Shown here: in pieces, positions 1-6,287 of the stretch
Numbering within the stretch: position 1 is the stretch's first letter
Layout: each line of letters begins with the position of its first letter
NCBI RefSeq assembly: GCF_003284925.1
Contig: NZ_QMEX01000003.1
Location: 1 to 64,000 of the forward strand
Reading direction: 5' to 3'
Source of the DNA: Mycolicibacter senuensis
GTDB lineage: Bacteria > Actinomycetota > Actinomycetes > Mycobacteriales > Mycobacteriaceae
DNA: 64,000 nucleotides
Made by a program: the position numbers and the translations under genes
The notes under the pieces: generated by a model
What the model was told of the DNA's origin: nothing
Seen by the model: the letters and a program-made list of their open reading frames with translations, nothing else
The model's database searches: none

Positions 1-440
1 GCGGCATGGGGCTGGTCGGCGCGTGCGATATCGCGGTCGCCGGACCGGCCAGCACCTTCGCGCTGACCGAGGCGCGGATCGGCGTGGCGCCGTCGATCAT
101 CTCGCTGACGCTGCTGCCGAAGCTGTCGGCCCGGGCAGCGGCGCGCTACTACCTGACAGGGGAGAAATTCGGCGCGGCCGAAGCCGCGGAGATCGGGCTG
201 ATCACGCTGGCCGCCGAGGATGTGGAGGCGACCGTCGCGGGCCTGGTCGCCGATCTGCGGCTCGGATCTCCGCAGGGGCTGGCGGCCTCCAAGGCGCTGA
301 CCACCGCGGCGGTCCTGGCCGGGTTCGACCGGGACGCCGAACGGCTCAGCGTCGCCTCAGCGCGGATGTTCGTCTCCGAGGAGGCCCGCGAAGGCATGCT
401 GGCCTTCCTGCAGAAGCGTCCCCCCAGCTGGGCCGGCTGA
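1..440 (+). CDS. Enoyl-CoA hydratase/isomerase family protein, 5' end outside window (EchA7-like)
   Basis: C-terminal part of a crotonase-fold enzyme, which normally hydrates 2-enoyl-CoA esters in fatty-acid beta-oxidation. The open frame enters from the window edge (codons in phase with position 3) and runs about 146 codons to a TGA. The first visible residues, GMGLVGACDIAVA, form the oxyanion-hole and helix segment typical of the family, followed by the ALTEARIGVAP strand and a C-terminal helical part. About 110-120 N-terminal residues are missing by comparison with usual 260-270 aa members. In M. tuberculosis the gene beside the DUF1707 gene block is echA7, which fits the conserved order here. 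Substrate cannot be told from the sequence. Confidence 0.85.
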   Translation, partial: GMGLVGACDIAVAGPASTFALTEARIGVAPSIISLTLLPKLSARAAARYYLTGEKFGAAEAAEIGLITLAAEDVEATVAGLVADLRLGSPQGLAASKALTTAAVLAGFDRDAERLSVASARMFVSEEAREGMLAFLQKRPPSWAG

Positions 441-499
441 CACCCACTTTGGGGCAACCCTGCTCGTGGCAAATCAGTTCGTCGTAGGCTGTCTAGCCA

Positions 500-1099
500 A
501 TGAGAAACTCAGCCCCGCGAAGCGACGAGACCCACGGCACGCCCTCGCGTGCCGCGGACACCGACCGGATCCAGCTGGCGCAGCTGCTCGGTGACGCCGC
601 TGCGCAGGGCCAACTGCCGATGAGCGAGTATGAGGACCGGCTGGCCAAGGCCTATGCAGCGCAGACCTACGACGAGCTCGACCGGCTGCGTGCCGACCTT
701 CCGGGTTCGTCGGTGTGCCCGCACCGCGGCGGCGACTGCAAACCCGCGCCCTCCACACTGCTGCTGGCGATCATGAGCTCATTCGAGCGGCGCGGGCGGT
801 GGAACGTACCCAAACGGCTGACCACGTTCTCGCTGTGGGGCGGCGGCGTCGTCGACCTGCGTTACGCCGACTTCACCGCACCCGACGTCGAGATCAACGC
901 CTACTCGATCATGGGCGGGCAGACCATTCTGTTGCCGCCGGAAGTCAACGTCGACATCCAGGGGCATGGCGTCATGGGCGGCTTCGACCAGCGTGTCGAG
1001 GGCCGGGGCACACCGGGCGCCCCGACGGTGCGCATCCGCGGCTTCGCACTGTGGGGCGGAGTGGGCATCAAGCGCAAACAGCGCAAGTCCCGCAGCTGA
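500..1099 (+). CDS. DUF1707 protein with LiaF-like beta-strand C-terminus (Rv0966c-like)
   Basis: 199 aa, cytosolic or membrane-associated, function unknown. Residues about 20-70 form a DUF1707 domain (DRIQLAQLLGDAAAQGQLPMSEYEDRL...TYDELDRLRADL), a short helical module common in actinobacterial envelope-stress and transcription-linked proteins. Residues about 100-190 are repeated beta-type segments with WGG and MGG turns (FSLWGGGVVDLR, SIMGGQTILLPP, GVMGGFDQR, FALWGGVGIK), resembling the C-terminal domain of LiaF/YvqF cell-wall-stress proteins. The tail is basic. In M. tuberculosis the equivalent gene sits beside the copper csoR-ctpV operon; that operon is not present between this gene and the enoyl-CoA hydratase here. 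Confidence 0.8.
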   Translation: MRNSAPRSDETHGTPSRAADTDRIQLAQLLGDAAAQGQLPMSEYEDRLAKAYAAQTYDELDRLRADLPGSSVCPHRGGDCKPAPSTLLLAIMSSFERRGRWNVPKRLTTFSLWGGGVVDLRYADFTAPDVEINAYSIMGGQTILLPPEVNVDIQGHGVMGGFDQRVEGRGTPGAPTVRIRGFALWGGVGIKRKQRKSRS

Positions 1100-1118
1100 G
1101 GGTGCTAGGGCCTGCCGA

Positions 1119-1760
1119 TCACGGCTGGTCGCGGTAGAGCGCCGGGTCGTCGAGCTGGCCCAGTAGCGCGGTCAGCTGGTCTACGAGCTGATCGGGCTGC
1201 AGGTGTATGTCACCGGCCAGCCAGGCGCCGATCGTCTGGGCTACCCCGCCGACCACGAAATGGGCGGCCGCCTTGATCCGGTCGTTGCCCGGCACCCGGA
1301 GCACGTTTTCGACGTGGCGGCCGGACAGCATTGCGAACAGCGCACTCGACTGCGCCCGTTTACGCACCAGCAACGCGTTGGTCAGCCGGGTGCTGAACAA
1401 GATCCTGCCGACGCGGGCGTCTCCGGCGATGGCCGCCACCAGGTGGGCCATGCCGGCGCGCGTCTGTTCGGCGGGGGGCGCCGCGGCCACGGCGTCCTGG
1501 GTGCTGGCAGCCAGGTCATTGACCACCCACTCGAAGACGGCCGCGACGAACTCGTCCTTGTCGGTGAAACTCTCGTAGAAATAGCGGGACGCCACCCCCG
1601 CCCGGCGGCACACCGCACGAACGGTCAATGCGGGCATCTCCCGGCCCCCGAGCAGATCGAGCCCGGCGACCAGCAGCCGTTCCCGGCGTTCGGCCAACCG
1701 GTCTGCGGCCCGCACCCCCCGGTACGGGCGCTCCGGCGCAACACTTCCCACACCCACCAT
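1119..1760 (-). CDS. TetR/AcrR family transcriptional regulator
   Basis: About 213 aa from an ATG at 1760. The open frame continues upstream to 1889, but that would run through the divergent promoter and into the neighbouring gene, so 1760 is preferred. Residues about 20-65 are a TetR helix-turn-helix (ERLLVAGLDLLG...ALTVRAVCRRAGVASRYFYESFTDKDEFVAAV); the rest is a helical ligand-binding domain. It is divergent from the MpaB-like oxygenase gene at 1831, and the 70-bp gap holds a good promoter and a near-perfect palindrome. That arrangement suggests it represses its neighbour and itself. The inducer is unknown. An alternative start is ATG at 1832. Confidence 0.85.
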   Translation of the reverse strand: MVGVGSVAPERPYRGVRAADRLAERRERLLVAGLDLLGGREMPALTVRAVCRRAGVASRYFYESFTDKDEFVAAVFEWVVNDLAASTQDAVAAAPPAEQTRAGMAHLVAAIAGDARVGRILFSTRLTNALLVRKRAQSSALFAMLSGRHVENVLRVPGNDRIKAAAHFVVGGVAQTIGAWLAGDIHLQPDQLVDQLTALLGQLDDPALYRDQP

Positions 1761-1761
1761 G

Positions 1762-1790
1762 TTGACAGCGGGCCCCGGGCTCGGCAATAT
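1762..1790 (+). promoter_or_regulatory. Sigma-A type promoter for the MpaB-like gene
   Basis: A -35 hexamer TTGACA (1762-1767), a 17-bp spacer and a -10 CAATAT (1785-1790) point rightward. The predicted start is near 1797, about 34 bp before the oxygenase start codon. The palindrome at 1806-1819 lies just downstream of that start. Confidence 0.55.
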
Positions 1791-1805
1791 CAGGAAACCA
1801 ATGTT

Positions 1806-1819
1806 CTCACAATTGCGAG
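1806..1819. promoter_or_regulatory. Palindromic operator candidate between TetR and oxygenase genes
   Basis: CTCACAATTGCGAG is a 14-bp palindrome with one mismatched pair around a central CAATTG. It lies between the predicted transcription start and the ribosome-binding site of the oxygenase gene, where a bound TetR dimer would block transcription. Likely ligand of the divergent TetR protein; this is inference from position. Confidence 0.4.
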
Positions 1820-1830
1820 GGGTGTAAGCC

Positions 1831-2745
1831 ATGACGATCAGCGAACCGATCCCGTTGGTGGAGCGTTCGGTGAGCGATTCGACGAGCACACAACCCGCAC
1901 CTCAGCGGCGGTCGTTGCTGCCGCAGATCTCCTGCACCGACAACATGATGATGGGTGTGGCGCTGCTGGCCGGGCCCGCCAACGTGATCATGCAACTCGC
2001 GCGTCCCGGCGTGGGTTACGGCGTGCTGGAGAGCCGCGTCGAAAGCGGGCGCGTCGACCTGCATCCGATCAAGCGGGCTCGCACCACGTTCACCTATCTG
2101 GTCGTCGCCACCCAGGGCAGCGACCAGCAGAAGGCCGCGTTCCGCGAGGCGGTCAACAGTGCGCACCGCCAGGTTCGCTCGACGGCCGACAGTCCGGTGA
2201 AGTACAACGCCTTCGACCGCGATCTGCAGCTGTGGGTGGGCGCCTGCCTGTACAAGGGCAACGTCGACGTGCACCGCATTTTCCTCGGTGAGATGGACGA
2301 TGAGCACGCCGACCGGCATTACCACAACGAGGGCAAGGCGATGGCCACCATGCTCCAGGTGCCCGAGGACATGTGGCCGCCCGATCGGGCCGCCTTCGAC
2401 CGGTATTGGCAGGAGCAACTGGACAAGGTGCACATCGACGACACCGTCCGCGAATATCTACTGCCCATCGCGGCCAGCCGGTTACGCGGCCTGACGCTGC
2501 CGGGACCGCTACAGCGGGCCAACGAACGGCTCGCCCTGTTGATCACCACCGGATTCCTGCCGCAGCGCTTTCGCGACGAGATGCAGCTGCCATGGGACGC
2601 CGACAAGCAGCGTCAGTTCGACCGGTTGATGAGCGTGATTCGAGGGGTCAACAACCTGCTGCCGAAGTTCCTGCGCGGCTTTCCGTTCAACGTGCTGCTG
2701 TGGGATGTCGACCGCCGTATCCGCACCGGTCGCCCGCTGGTGTAG
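1831..2745 (+). CDS. DUF2236 oxygenase MpaB family protein
   Basis: 304 aa. Member of the MpaB/Lcp catalytic-domain family (DUF2236), helical proteins related to rubber oxygenase and fungal MpaB; most mycobacterial members are uncharacterised and thought to bind heme or act on hydrophobic substrates. Seen here: the N-terminal PGVGYGVLESRVESGRVDLHPIKRARTTFTYL region, the conserved helix with NAFDRDLQLWVGACLY, and RHYHNEGKAMATML with candidate metal- or heme-ligand histidines. The ATG is preceded by a GAGGGG ribosome-binding site. The gene is divergent from a TetR regulator with a palindrome in the shared gap, so expression is probably inducible. Substrate unknown. Confidence 0.8.
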   Translation: MTISEPIPLVERSVSDSTSTQPAPQRRSLLPQISCTDNMMMGVALLAGPANVIMQLARPGVGYGVLESRVESGRVDLHPIKRARTTFTYLVVATQGSDQQKAAFREAVNSAHRQVRSTADSPVKYNAFDRDLQLWVGACLYKGNVDVHRIFLGEMDDEHADRHYHNEGKAMATMLQVPEDMWPPDRAAFDRYWQEQLDKVHIDDTVREYLLPIAASRLRGLTLPGPLQRANERLALLITTGFLPQRFRDEMQLPWDADKQRQFDRLMSVIRGVNNLLPKFLRGFPFNVLLWDVDRRIRTGRPLV

Positions 2746-2820
2746 CAGCCGGGTGAATTGACGCCTGCCCACCGCTCGCTACGCTTTTGCAGAGTCGGTG
2801 CAGCAGGAAGGCGGTAGGTG

Positions 2821-3138
2821 ATGCACGTCGACCCTCATGCGTTGCGCACCGGGGCCAATGTGTCCGATGACGCCGGTGGCCACGCCCGCAACGGTGCGCA
2901 GCGGCTGGGATCCGCCGGGGTGACCGCAGGCATTTTCGGCGACTTCGACGAGGCACACAGCTTCCACACCGCGCTGGGCACCGCCAAGGACGGCCACCGC
3001 GATGCGCTGCACGATCACCACCAGAACCTCACCGGCATCGCCGAGAACGTGCGCACCGCCGCAACGGCCTTCACCCGCATGGACAATCACAACGCCGAGC
3101 AACTGCGAAACGTCGCCGGGCCCGGCATCGGGCGGTGA
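2821..3138 (+). CDS. DUF2563 family small protein (WXG100-like)
   Basis: 105 aa, mostly helical, rich in His, Ala and Gly; matches the mycobacterial DUF2563 pattern of a short two-helix protein with an N-terminal MHVDPHALRTGA segment. Size and helix-turn-helix layout resemble WXG100/ESX-associated proteins, but no WXG motif is visible. ATG at 2821 follows an AGGAAGGCGG ribosome-binding region; a GTG at 2818 is the alternative. Its stop overlaps the GTG start of the next gene (GTGA at 3135), so the two are translationally coupled and probably work together, perhaps as a secreted or cell-surface pair. Function unknown. Confidence 0.7.
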   Translation: MHVDPHALRTGANVSDDAGGHARNGAQRLGSAGVTAGIFGDFDEAHSFHTALGTAKDGHRDALHDHHQNLTGIAENVRTAATAFTRMDNHNAEQLRNVAGPGIGR

Positions 3139-3533
3139 GCCGCCCGAGCCTGCAACACCTGCAGATCGCCGAGCTGATCGCTCATGCCGGCGGTGACCCG
3201 TGGGCAGTTGATGACAGCCTGCAGGCCGGCAGCCCCACCCAGATCGACTTCCTGGCCCAGGCGTTCCACCAGGCCGCCGGCTCGGCCACCGCCGCCGAGC
3301 AGACCTTCCAGACCGCCCAACACCACTTCGAGCAGTACAACCGCGAGAGCGGCGAACAGCCCATCAACGCCGGCGCCGAAGTGCAGCGGGTCAAAGACGG
3401 CCTGCACGCCACCAACGCCCAGCTCGGCCAGATCGCGGCCGATCTGGAGACCATCGCCGCCGCGCTGACCCAGGCCCGCGCGGCCTCGCAGGCCAATATG
3501 ACGCGGAAGCGGGGGCCTGGCTCGGGACCATGA
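3135..3533 (+). CDS. Helical ESX-like hypothetical protein, probably frameshifted near its C-terminus
   Basis: 132 codons starting with a GTG that overlaps the upstream stop. The N-terminal segment LQHLQIAELIAHAGGDPWAVDDSLQAG is followed by a long helical region (residues about 35-120, rich in Ala, Gln and Thr), typical of mycobacterial ESX-type or WXG-like proteins. The last ten residues (TRKRGPGSGP) look out of character, while a shifted frame from about 3503 gives EAGAWLGTMIAPGPGTVIGAG and a glycine-zipper tail running to 3673. The simplest reading is a one-base deletion (or two-base insertion) near 3498-3506 in a gene that should encode about 178 aa. Alternatively the tail is a separate coupled ORF starting at an ATGA overlap (3530). 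Confidence 0.65.
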   Translation: MSRPSLQHLQIAELIAHAGGDPWAVDDSLQAGSPTQIDFLAQAFHQAAGSATAAEQTFQTAQHHFEQYNRESGEQPINAGAEVQRVKDGLHATNAQLGQIAADLETIAAALTQARAASQANMTRKRGPGSGP

Positions 3534-3673
3534 TCGCCCCGGGGCCCGGAACCGTCATCGGCGCCGGCGTCGGAGCGGTGGTCGGCGGCGTGATTGGCAG
3601 CGACATCGGGAAGAAGATGGGCGAAGACAGTTCGGATGTGTCCCATAGGGTTTGGCGAAGCCTCTTCGGCTGA
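3530..3673 (+). pseudogene. Glycine-zipper tail in shifted frame of the preceding gene
   Basis: From the ATG at 3530 (ATGA overlap with the upstream stop) this frame encodes 47 residues: a glycine-zipper membrane-type segment (PGTVIGAGVGAVVGGVIGSD) then a polar tail ending RVWRSLFG. The frame stays protein-like back to about 3503 (AEAGAWLGT), which argues that it is the displaced C-terminus of the preceding gene rather than an independent gene. Glycine zippers of this type form tightly packed membrane helices. Confidence 0.5.
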
Positions 3674-3700
3674 GCTTGTCCACAGGTAAGGAGGTCGACT

Positions 3701-3979
3701 ATCAGTAAAGCGAACGGCTTCATCGGGGTCGCCCTGCTGGTCATGCTTTTCATCGGGATTCCGGTGGACCCTCATAAGGACGCAAGGTCGAAGTGGCTCT
3801 ACTGGGTCGTCGGGCCGATGGTGTCCGCCACATTCCTGGCGATTGCGTTCTACAGCTCGATGAAGAACTCCGAGACGACGGACCTGATCGGTGCGGTCGT
3901 CGCCGGGGCGATCTTTTCCTACCTCAGCTTCGGCGGCGTATATCTCCGCAAGGTCTACGGGCCTGGCTCTCGTTCTTGA
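3701..3979 (+). CDS. Small membrane protein with apparent ATC start codon
   Basis: 92 residues if translation begins at ATC 3701. A near-perfect ribosome-binding site AAGGAGG (3688-3694) lies six bases before this ATC, and the encoded N-terminus SKANGFIGVALLVMLFIG is a clean membrane helix; two more hydrophobic segments follow (WVVGPMVSATFLAIAFYS and LIGAVVAGAIFSYLSFGGVYL). The first standard start, ATG 3743, would cut the first helix in half and has no ribosome-binding site. So either a rare ATC start is used or an ATG has mutated to ATC. No known family was recognised. It lies in a small-gene module between the glycine-zipper ORF and the LpqN-like gene. Confidence 0.6.
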   Translation: MSKANGFIGVALLVMLFIGIPVDPHKDARSKWLYWVVGPMVSATFLAIAFYSSMKNSETTDLIGAVVAGAIFSYLSFGGVYLRKVYGPGSRS

Positions 3980-3998
3980 CGTACCGAAAGGACCTGGC

Positions 3999-4505
3999 AT
4001 GGAACCCGCCGCCCAGCCTCCGGGCGAGGGATCGATCACCTTGGATCCCCGCGACCCCGACGAACCCACGATCACCCTCCCCCGGCCGCCGGGCTGGGAG
4101 TTCATGCCCAGCAACGACTCACCGCCGCTTCGCGGCGTGCTCTACAACCAGGAGCTGCGCCGGCATGGCTTCACCCCGAACGCGGTGGTGACGTGCGAGG
4201 AACTGACCGGCCCGGTCGGACTGCCGTCGCAGGCCTTGGCCAAGGAGCGCGCCGCGGTCACCGACATCGTCGGTGAACTCGACACCGACGTCCCCGGAAC
4301 GAAGTCGGGTTTTGCCAGCAGAACGATCACCTACAACCTGCAGGGCCGGCCCGCGACCGGCTTGATCGTCGCGGTGCAGAACGCCAAGGACCGGATCTGG
4401 GCGATCACCATCACCATCCAGACCACCGACGCCGACAACCCGCACTACATCGCCGCCAAGCAGGCCATCCTCGATTCGCTGGAAGTCCGCCTGCCCGACC
4501 GGTAA
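3999..4505 (+). CDS. LpqN/LpqT family protein (LprP-like), no lipobox
   Basis: 168 aa. Matches the mycobacterial LpqN/LpqT fold: the segment ITLPRPPGWEFMP, a central VLYNQELRRHGFTPNAVVTCEELTG, and a C-terminal TITYNLQGRPATGLIVAVQN...ITIQTTDADNPHYIAAKQAILDSLEV. Family members are usually lipoproteins; here no signal peptide or lipobox Cys is visible, so the protein is either cytoplasmic or depends on a partner. ATG 3999 follows a GAAAGGA ribosome-binding site. In M. tuberculosis the lipoprotein gene lprP (Rv0962c) lies in the equivalent place. Role unknown; the family is linked to envelope lipid metabolism. Confidence 0.7.
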   Translation: MEPAAQPPGEGSITLDPRDPDEPTITLPRPPGWEFMPSNDSPPLRGVLYNQELRRHGFTPNAVVTCEELTGPVGLPSQALAKERAAVTDIVGELDTDVPGTKSGFASRTITYNLQGRPATGLIVAVQNAKDRIWAITITIQTTDADNPHYIAAKQAILDSLEVRLPDR

Positions 4506-4523
4506 CACAGCGGCCCTGCCAGA

Positions 4524-5150
4524 ATGGCACACATGGTCGAGCCGAGCCTCTGGATGCAAAAGGTCGCCGCCGATCCCGGGCACTCGCAGTGGTATATCGA
4601 GCGCTTCCGTCAAATGGCCCGCGCCGGTAACGACCTGGCCGGCGAAGCACGGTTCATCGACGCGATGGCCTCCCGTGGCGCTCGCATTCTCGATGCCGGC
4701 TGCGGCCCGGGCCGGGTGGCCGGCCTGTTGTCCGCGGCCGGTCACGACGTGGTGGGTGTCGACGTCGACCCGGAGCTCATCGAGGCCGCCGAACACGATC
4801 ATCCGGGCCCGCGCTACCTGGTCGGTGACCTGGCTGAACTCGACCTGCCCGCCCGCGGCATCCCCGAACCGTTCGACGTGATCGTGTCAGCCGGCAATGT
4901 CATGACGTTCGTGGCACCGAGCACCCGCGTCGAGATATTGCGCCGGCTGTGCAACCACTGCGCCGAGGACGGACGGACCGTGATCGGTTTCGGCGCCGAC
5001 CGGGACTATGAGTTCGACCAGTTCCTCGACGACGCGGCGACCGCCGGATTCGTGGTCGATCTGCTGCTGGGCACCTGGGATCTGCGGCCTTTCACCGGCG
5101 ATTCCGACTTTCTGGTCGCGGTGCTGCGCCCGGGTCAGCGCGAAGCCTGA
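4524..5150 (+). CDS. Class I SAM-dependent methyltransferase
   Basis: 208 aa from ATG 4524 (or 205 from ATG 4533, equally possible). Motif I ILDAGCGPGRVAGLL (residues about 55-69) binds S-adenosylmethionine, the acidic loop VVGVDVDPELIEAA follows, then DLAELDLP and a DVIVSAGNVMTF motif IV. The fold and size are those of the small UbiE/Methyltransf_25 group. No substrate-binding domain is added, so the target cannot be guessed. Its tail overlaps the mnhG stop region on the other strand by 16 bp, so the two genes converge without a separate terminator. Confidence 0.85.
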   Translation: MAHMVEPSLWMQKVAADPGHSQWYIERFRQMARAGNDLAGEARFIDAMASRGARILDAGCGPGRVAGLLSAAGHDVVGVDVDPELIEAAEHDHPGPRYLVGDLAELDLPARGIPEPFDVIVSAGNVMTFVAPSTRVEILRRLCNHCAEDGRTVIGFGADRDYEFDQFLDDAATAGFVVDLLLGTWDLRPFTGDSDFLVAVLRPGQREA

Positions 5151-5485
5151 TCCTCCTCGTCGGTGAGCTCGACCAACTGGTCGACGGCCAGCACCTCGGT
5201 CATGTCCTGCTCCTGGTAGGCCAGTCGGCCCACCCGGTGGGCGACGACGGGCGCGGTGATCAGGGTGAAGATGATGCTCACGGTCACCATCCCGGCGTCG
5301 TGGCTGCCGCGTAGCCGGATCAATGCGGCGATCAGCACCAGTATCAGTCCCAGTACCTGCGGTTTGGTGGCCGAGTGCATCCGGGCCAGGGTGTCCGGGA
5401 AGCGCACCACGCCGATCGCCGCGGTCAGCGCCAGTATCGCCCCGGCGAGACCGAGCACGCTGGCGAACAGGTCGAGGACGATCAT
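5135..5485 (-). CDS. mnhG: Na+/H+ antiporter subunit G (MnhG/MrpG)
   Basis: 116 aa. Last gene of the Mrp operon. Three membrane helices (LFASVLGLAGAILALTAAIGVV, VLGLILVLIAALI, MVTVSIIFTLITAPVVAHRV) and the family segment RFPDTLARMHSATKP. The acidic soluble tail (VELTDEEDQASR) is usual in actinobacterial copies. MrpG is a small structural subunit of the multi-protein Na+(Li+)/H+ antiporter. ATG at 5485 overlaps the end of mnhF by four bases, showing tight translational coupling. Confidence 0.93.
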   Translation of the reverse strand: MIVLDLFASVLGLAGAILALTAAIGVVRFPDTLARMHSATKPQVLGLILVLIAALIRLRGSHDAGMVTVSIIFTLITAPVVAHRVGRLAYQEQDMTEVLAVDQLVELTDEEDQASR

Positions 5486-5763
5486 GGCTGCCTCCCTGAA
5501 TCCAGCGGCGTGTCCGGCACCCGGAAGCGGGCCACACTGACCGATCCGATGAAGCCGACCAGGGCCAGCGCCGCCAGGCTGTAGGTCACGGTGGTGTCCC
5601 GGGTGACCGCAGCCCAAATACCGATGCCGCACATCGTCATCGCGGCCAGGGTGTCCAGCGCCACCAGTCGGTCCAGCGTGCTGGGCCCGGCCAGTAGCCG
5701 ATACATGGTGATGACCGCGGCGAACCCCAGCAGAACGCCAGCGGTGCCCCAGATCACGGTCAT
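5482..5763 (-). CDS. mnhF: Na+/H+ antiporter subunit F (MnhF/MrpF)
   Basis: About 93 aa from ATG 5763. Three hydrophobic helices: TVIWGTAGVLLGFAAVITMYRLL, LVALDTLAAMTMCGIGIWAAV and YSLAALALVGFIGSVSVARF. The GPSTLDRLVALD segment is the conserved MrpF signature. It overlaps mnhE by four bases and mnhG by four bases. It is a membrane subunit of the Mrp complex; in other bacteria MrpF has also been linked to efflux of sodium and cholate. An upstream in-frame ATG at 5787 is less likely because it lies inside mnhE. Confidence 0.92.
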   Translation of the reverse strand: MTVIWGTAGVLLGFAAVITMYRLLAGPSTLDRLVALDTLAAMTMCGIGIWAAVTRDTTVTYSLAALALVGFIGSVSVARFRVPDTPLDSGRQP

Positions 5764-6287
5764 GCGCTTCCTCCCACCGGCTGCCACTCGGAGTCGCGTT
5801 CAAAGGCGGCGATCAACAGTCGCTCCACCTGCGCGGCCTGGTGATAAAACCGCTCGACTGAACGCGCATTTCCGACATCGATCACGTGGCAATACAGGAT
5901 GCGACGCACCTGGTCGATCTCCAGCACGATGGATCCGGGAATCAGCGTGGTGATGCTGGACGCCAGCACCAGCACCAGATCGGATTTGAGGGTCAGCGGC
6001 ACCCGCAGCACCCCGGTCTGCGGCGGCGGGCCGGGTTTGATTGCCAGCCACATCAACTGGACACTCGAGGCCACCAGATACCAGCCGAACAGTCCCAGCA
6101 GCTTGAGCACCGACCACGGGTGCACCTTGCCCTGCACCGGTACCGGCGGCAACGGCAGCAGCACCATGATGGCCACGGCGACCACCCCCCCGAGGACGAT
6201 GTTGGGGACGGTGAAGCGGCCCCACAGCAGCGTCCAGACGATGGCTAGGGCGCACACCGCAAAGACCCGCAGTGCGATCGACCTCAC
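5760..6287 (-). CDS. mnhE: Na+/H+ antiporter subunit E (MnhE/MrpE)
   Basis: 175 aa. Two or three N-terminal membrane helices (RVFAVCALAIVWTLLW, NIVLGGVVAVAIMVLLPL, VLKLLGLFGWYLVASSVQLMWLAI), then a cytosolic domain with VPLTLKSDLVLVLASSITTLIPGSIVLEID, the characteristic MrpE region, and a charged tail with the HVIDVGNARSVERFYHQAAQVERL helix. It is a membrane subunit needed for full assembly or activity of the Mrp complex. It overlaps mnhD at ATGA and mnhF by four bases. Confidence 0.93.
   Translation of the reverse strand: MRSIALRVFAVCALAIVWTLLWGRFTVPNIVLGGVVAVAIMVLLPLPPVPVQGKVHPWSVLKLLGLFGWYLVASSVQLMWLAIKPGPPPQTGVLRVPLTLKSDLVLVLASSITTLIPGSIVLEIDQVRRILYCHVIDVGNARSVERFYHQAAQVERLLIAAFERDSEWQPVGGSA

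Noticed and set aside
1761..1889. 43-residue N-terminal extension of the TetR protein
   Set aside because: It would pass through the promoter, operator and start of the divergent gene; the sequence is not HTH-like.
1203..2291. 362-codon frame crossing the TetR gene and its divergent neighbour
   Set aside because: Crosses two real genes and their shared promoter; Arg/Gly/His-rich shadow.
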